From Sinorhizobium fredii USDA 205 (GTDB lineage Bacteria; Pseudomonadota; Alphaproteobacteria; Rhizobiales; Rhizobiaceae): a DNA stretch of 36,621 nucleotides. Under the pieces are notes generated by a model. The model had not been told where the DNA came from, did no database searches, and was given only the letters and a program-made list of their open reading frames with translations. The first letter of the stretch is position 1; every line of letters begins with the position of its first letter. The translations under genes were made by a program, and so were the position numbers. The stretch is taken from the NCBI RefSeq assembly GCF_001461695.1, contig NZ_AUTC01000168.1, positions 1-36,621 of the forward strand. The letters run 5' to 3'. Shown one piece after another: positions 33,664-36,621 of the stretch.

Positions 33664-34797
33664 TCAGGCTCCCTTGGTCTGGACGACGGCGGCCGCACGC
33701 TGGCCACGCACCGCGAAGGCGCGGGTTATCGCCGGCCGGAACATGTTTTCGAGTGCGCCGGCAAAGAGGATGACGAGGCCCTGGATGATGACGATCATGT
33801 CGCGCGAGATCGACGGCATCTCGAAGGCGATCTCGGCGCCGCCCTGGTAGAGGACGCCGAAGAGGATCGCCGCGGGGATAATGCCGCCCGGATGCGAACG
33901 GCCCATCAGCGCGACGGCGATGCCGACGAAGCCGGCGCCCTGCACGAAATCGAGTTGCATGCGGAACTGCTCGCCCATGATCGGGTTCAGCGCCATCATC
34001 CCGGCAAGACCTCCGGAGATCATCATGGCGATGACGGTGATGCGGCTCTCGCGAATGCCGGCATAGCGCGCCGCCGAGGGGCTATGGCCCATGGTGCGCA
34101 TCTCGTAGCCGAGCTTGGTGCGCCAGATCAGCAGCCAGACGCCGAAGGCGGCGGCGAGCGCCAGCAGGAAGGAGATGTTGAAGGGCGCCGTGCCGACATT
34201 GAGGCCGAAGATCGACAAGAGCCAGTCGAGCTTCGGCAACTGGCCACCCTCCGCAAAGGTCCGCGTCTGCGGCGCCATCGATCCGAGCGGCTTCAGGACG
34301 CGCGTCAACAGGTAGACCATCAGGCTCGAGGCGATGAAGTTGAACATGATGGTGGTGATGACGATGTGGCTGCCGCGCTTCGCCTGCAGCCAGCCGGGCA
34401 GGAAGGCCCAGAGCGCGCCGAAGAAGGCCGAGCCGAGAATGGCGAGCGGGAAGACCACGTACCAGGGCATCACTTGGTCGAGCCACAGGCAGGCGAGCGC
34501 CACGCCGATGCCGCCGACATAGGCCTGTCCCTCGCCGCCGATGTTGAACAGCCCGGCATGGAAGGCGACGGCGACGGCAAGGCCGGTGAAGATGAAGGTC
34601 GTCGCGTAGTAGAGCGTGAAGCCGATATACTCGCCGCGACCGAAGGCGCCGTTGATCAGGTGGTAAGCCGCCTCGAACGGATTCTCGCCGACGAGCAGCA
34701 CGACGAGACCGGCGACAAGGAAGGCAACGGCAAGGTTGACCAGCGGGACGAGGCCATATTCGACCCAGCCCGGAAGCTTCGCGTAAGGTGTGCTCAT
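33664..34797 (-). CDS. Nucleoside ABC transporter permease 1
   Basis: 377 residues, BPD_transp_2 family, the larger of the two permeases of BmpA/NupP-like nucleoside importers. Many TM helices: LVPLVNLAVAFLVAGLVVLL, TLYYATTFIFTGLAVAVAFH, and others. Family landmarks: HAGLFNIGGEGQAYVGGIG, GFLPGWLQ-like AFLPGWLQAKRGSHIVITTI, MFNFIASSLMVYLL, MGHSPSAARYAGIRESRITV, GFVGIAVALMGRSHPGGII. Its start overlaps the ATPase stop by 4 nt (ATGA), and its stop lies 4 bp from the second permease, so all three are coupled. The C-terminal tail is short and basic. Confidence 0.92.
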   Translation of the reverse strand: MSTPYAKLPGWVEYGLVPLVNLAVAFLVAGLVVLLVGENPFEAAYHLINGAFGRGEYIGFTLYYATTFIFTGLAVAVAFHAGLFNIGGEGQAYVGGIGVALACLWLDQVMPWYVVFPLAILGSAFFGALWAFLPGWLQAKRGSHIVITTIMFNFIASSLMVYLLTRVLKPLGSMAPQTRTFAEGGQLPKLDWLLSIFGLNVGTAPFNISFLLALAAAFGVWLLIWRTKLGYEMRTMGHSPSAARYAGIRESRITVIAMMISGGLAGMMALNPIMGEQFRMQLDFVQGAGFVGIAVALMGRSHPGGIIPAAILFGVLYQGGAEIAFEMPSISRDMIVIIQGLVILFAGALENMFRPAITRAFAVRGQRAAAVVQTKGA

Positions 34798-36329
34798 TCT
34801 GCGGCCTCCTTGCGGCCTTCGACGCCGGCCATCAGGAGACCGAGTTCGCCCTCGGTCGCCTCCGGGTTGCGCTCGCCGACGACGCGGCCGGCGAACATCA
34901 CGAGGATGCGGTCGGAAAGCGAGCGGATCTCGTCGAGCTCGACGGAGACCAGCAGCACGGCCTTGCCCTGGTCGCGCATCTCGATGATCCGCTTGTGGAT
35001 GAACTCGATCGCGCCGACGTCGACGCCGCGGGTCGGCTGGCCGATGATCAGCACATCCGGACTGCGCTCCATCTCGCGGGCTAGGACGATCTTCTGCTGG
35101 TTGCCGCCGGAGAAATTAGCGGTCTTCAGCCGCGCATTCGGCGGGCGGATGTCGTATTTGGCGATCTTCTCCTCGGCATCCCTGCGGATCGCGTCGATGT
35201 CGAGAAAGACGCCTTTCAGATAGCGCGGGTCGTTGTGGTATCCGAGAATGGCATTCTCGCTTTCCTCGAATTTGAGGACGAGACCGACGTGATGCCTGTC
35301 TTCCGGGACGTGCGCCAGCCCGCGAGCCCTGAGCTCGGCGGGATCCCTATGGCCCGTCACATCGACGGACTTGCCGTTCAAAAGCACGTCTCCGGAGGTC
35401 GCCTTGCGGATGCCGGCGATCGCCTCCAGCAGTTCCGACTGGCCGTTGCCGGCGACACCGGCAATGCCGACGATCTCGCCGGCCCGAACCTCGAAGGAGA
35501 CGTCGTCGACCATCGTCACGCCGCGGCTGTCCTTGACCGTCAGCCCCTGCACGGCAAGCTTCACGTCGCCTGGGCTCGCCTCGCCCTTCTCGACACGCAG
35601 CAGTACGCGGCGGCCGACCATCAGCTCGGCAAGCTCCTCGACCGAGGTCTCGCGCGTCGTGCGGGTCGCAACCATCTCGCCGCGGCGCATCACGGAAACC
35701 TCGTCGGTGATCGCCATGATCTCGCGCAGCTTGTGGGTGATCAGGATGATCGTCTTCCCCTGCGCCTTTAGCTGGCCGAGAATGCGGAAGAGATGGTCGG
35801 CCTCGGCCGGCGTCAGTACGCCGGTCGGCTCGTCGAGGATGAGGATATCGGCCCGGCGATAGAGGGCTTTCAAGATTTCCACCCGCTGCTGGAGACCGAC
35901 CGGCAGCTCCTCGATCAGCGCATCGGGATTGACCTCGAGGGCGTATTCCTTTTCGAGCCGTTTCAGTTCCTGGCGCGCCTTGGCGATGCCCTTGTTGAGG
36001 ATCTGGCTGTCTTCCGCGCCCAGCATGACGTTTTCGAGCACGGTGAAATTTTCGACCAGCATGAAATGCTGGTGGACCATGCCGATGCCGACGGAGATCG
36101 CCGTGTTCGGATCGCGAATGGAGACCGGCTTGCCGTCGACGAAGATCTCGCCGCTGTCGGCCTGGTAGAAGCCGTAGAGGATCGACATCAGCGTCGATTT
36201 ACCGGCGCCATTTTCACCGATGATGCCGTGTATCGTGCCTTTGCGAACCTTGAGATTGATGTCCTTGTTGGCGTGGACCAGACCGAAGCTCTTGTCGATC
36301 CCGCGCAATTCGATGGCAATATTGTCCAT
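34794..36329 (-). CDS. Nucleoside ABC transporter ATPase (RbsA-like, two NBDs)
   Basis: 511 residues from the ATG at 36329 (a longer start at 36374 would add a poor Gly/Arg stretch). There are two ATPase domains in the sugar/nucleoside importer style. NBD1 has GENGAGKSTLMSILYG, VHQHFMLVENFTVLEN, LPVGLQQRVEILKAL in place of LSGGQ, and LILDEPTGVLTPAE. NBD2 has a degenerate Walker A (GVAGNGQSELLEAI), then FSGGNQQKIVLAREM and LIIGQPTRGVDVGA, where Glu of Walker B is replaced by Gln. Such asymmetry is normal for this family. With the two permeases and a BMP-type lipoprotein (not in the window, perhaps just upstream) it should import nucleosides. Confidence 0.92.
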   Translation of the reverse strand: MDNIAIELRGIDKSFGLVHANKDINLKVRKGTIHGIIGENGAGKSTLMSILYGFYQADSGEIFVDGKPVSIRDPNTAISVGIGMVHQHFMLVENFTVLENVMLGAEDSQILNKGIAKARQELKRLEKEYALEVNPDALIEELPVGLQQRVEILKALYRRADILILDEPTGVLTPAEADHLFRILGQLKAQGKTIILITHKLREIMAITDEVSVMRRGEMVATRTTRETSVEELAELMVGRRVLLRVEKGEASPGDVKLAVQGLTVKDSRGVTMVDDVSFEVRAGEIVGIAGVAGNGQSELLEAIAGIRKATSGDVLLNGKSVDVTGHRDPAELRARGLAHVPEDRHHVGLVLKFEESENAILGYHNDPRYLKGVFLDIDAIRRDAEEKIAKYDIRPPNARLKTANFSGGNQQKIVLAREMERSPDVLIIGQPTRGVDVGAIEFIHKRIIEMRDQGKAVLLVSVELDEIRSLSDRILVMFAGRVVGERNPEATEGELGLLMAGVEGRKEAAE

Positions 36330-36393
36330 ATTGGCCTGCGATCCCCTATTTGCCCGCTTCGGTCCCTGCCCCAAGACCGTGCCGACATTTTTT

Positions 36394-36405
36394 TACCAAT
36401 TGGTA
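36394..36405. promoter_or_regulatory. Palindrome TACCAATTGGTA, probable operator
   Basis: A perfect 12-bp palindrome with a T run on one side and tataagtttatc on the other, 65 bp upstream of the ATPase start. Short TTGG/CCAA palindromes are common sites of GntR-family regulators in rhizobia. A regulator of nucleoside uptake is a reasonable guess, not shown. Confidence 0.4.
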
Positions 36406-36559
36406 TAAGTTTATCATCGATTTTCCGGCGCGAAAGCCTCAAATCGCGATCTCCTTATACTCTCATCGGATCGCCGATGAGAGTCCAGCATGAATATACA
36501 CAGGTGGATGGAGGGACCACGCCGACGTTTGCCGGGAGCGAGCGCCGCGAAGAGCAAGA

Positions 36560-36580
36560 CCCCTCCCCAACCCCTCCCCA
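36560..36580. repeat. Direct repeat CCCCTCCCC
   Basis: Two copies of cccctcccc separated by aa, followed by acaaggg. Such ccctcccc-aacccctcccc strings recur between genes in rhizobial genomes, as far as I recall. Confidence 0.4.
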
Positions 36581-36621
36581 CAAGGGCTATCGGATTCACA
36601 CAACGTCTGCGACGCCTGGGG

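Larger units (their letters stand above)
36330..36621. other. Upstream region of the nucleoside transporter
   Basis: 292 bp to the window edge with no convincing gene. It contains the palindrome at 36394-36405, AT-rich sequence around it suited to a promoter, and the pyrimidine-rich repeat at 36560-36580. A binding-protein gene may lie beyond the edge. Confidence 0.5.

Noticed and set aside
34794..36329. Degenerate second Walker A and Walker B of the nucleoside ATPase as evidence of decay
   Set aside because: This asymmetry is normal for RbsA-like two-domain ATPases.
36414..36599. Minus-strand ORF of 61 codons at the right edge
   Set aside because: It has low-complexity content, includes the CCCCTCCCC repeat, has no ribosome site and no family resemblance.

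Overview
The window looks like chromosomal DNA from a rhizobial alphaproteobacterium, most likely Sinorhizobium/Ensifer. This rests on the high GC content, the gene families, and palindromic intergenic mosaic repeats of the kind described in Rhizobium (RIME/ABC motifs). The gene order also agrees with what I remember of the S. meliloti chromosome. The taxon is an inference, because no search was run. I see no rRNA, tRNA, CRISPR array, prophage or insertion sequence.

Layout. (1) 1-2015, minus strand: mgsA, glk and the start of an ABC exporter cut by the window edge. (2) 2255-13130: an envelope and peptide block. The murein endopeptidase mepA diverges from a complete yejA-yejB-yejE-yejF-type peptide/muropeptide importer. 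A 2-hydroxyacid dehydrogenase follows, then a minus-strand run of M17 aminopeptidase, a short MarR regulator and an NlpC/P60 cell-wall hydrolase. (3) 13264-26325: a nearly complete Tad/Cpa (type IVb, Flp) pilus locus. On the minus strand lie pilA-cpaA-cpaB-cpaC-cpaD-cpaE-cpaF-tadB-tadC. On the plus strand lie tadD, a stand-alone secretin-N-like periplasmic protein and two TadE-like pseudopilins. A vapBC toxin-antitoxin pair sits between tadD and tadC. (4) 26551-36329: a nucleoside uptake and salvage region. The plus strand carries deoB-add-upp. The minus strand carries an ABC transporter (ATPase and two permeases) followed by cdd, a purine nucleoside phosphorylase and deoA. An aspartic protease gene lies between the two converging runs and overlaps the deoA tail.

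How the parts work together. The transporter would import nucleosides. Cdd and Add deaminate them, the phosphorylases split off the base, DeoB isomerises the pentose 1-phosphate, and Upp rescues uracil. The Tad genes supply prepilin, prepilin peptidase, secretin, ATPase, platform proteins and accessory lipoproteins for an adhesive pilus.

Main points of interest: a one-base frameshift in the C-terminus of the second nucleoside permease; palindromic mosaic repeats that start at or just after the stop codons of three separate genes, one inside the tad operon; a perfect inverted repeat at the vapBC start; the grouping of muropeptide importer and murein hydrolases; and a stand-alone domain related to the CpaC N-terminus. 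Most of the window is ordinary core chromosome, and I found no clear sign of an entirely new system.
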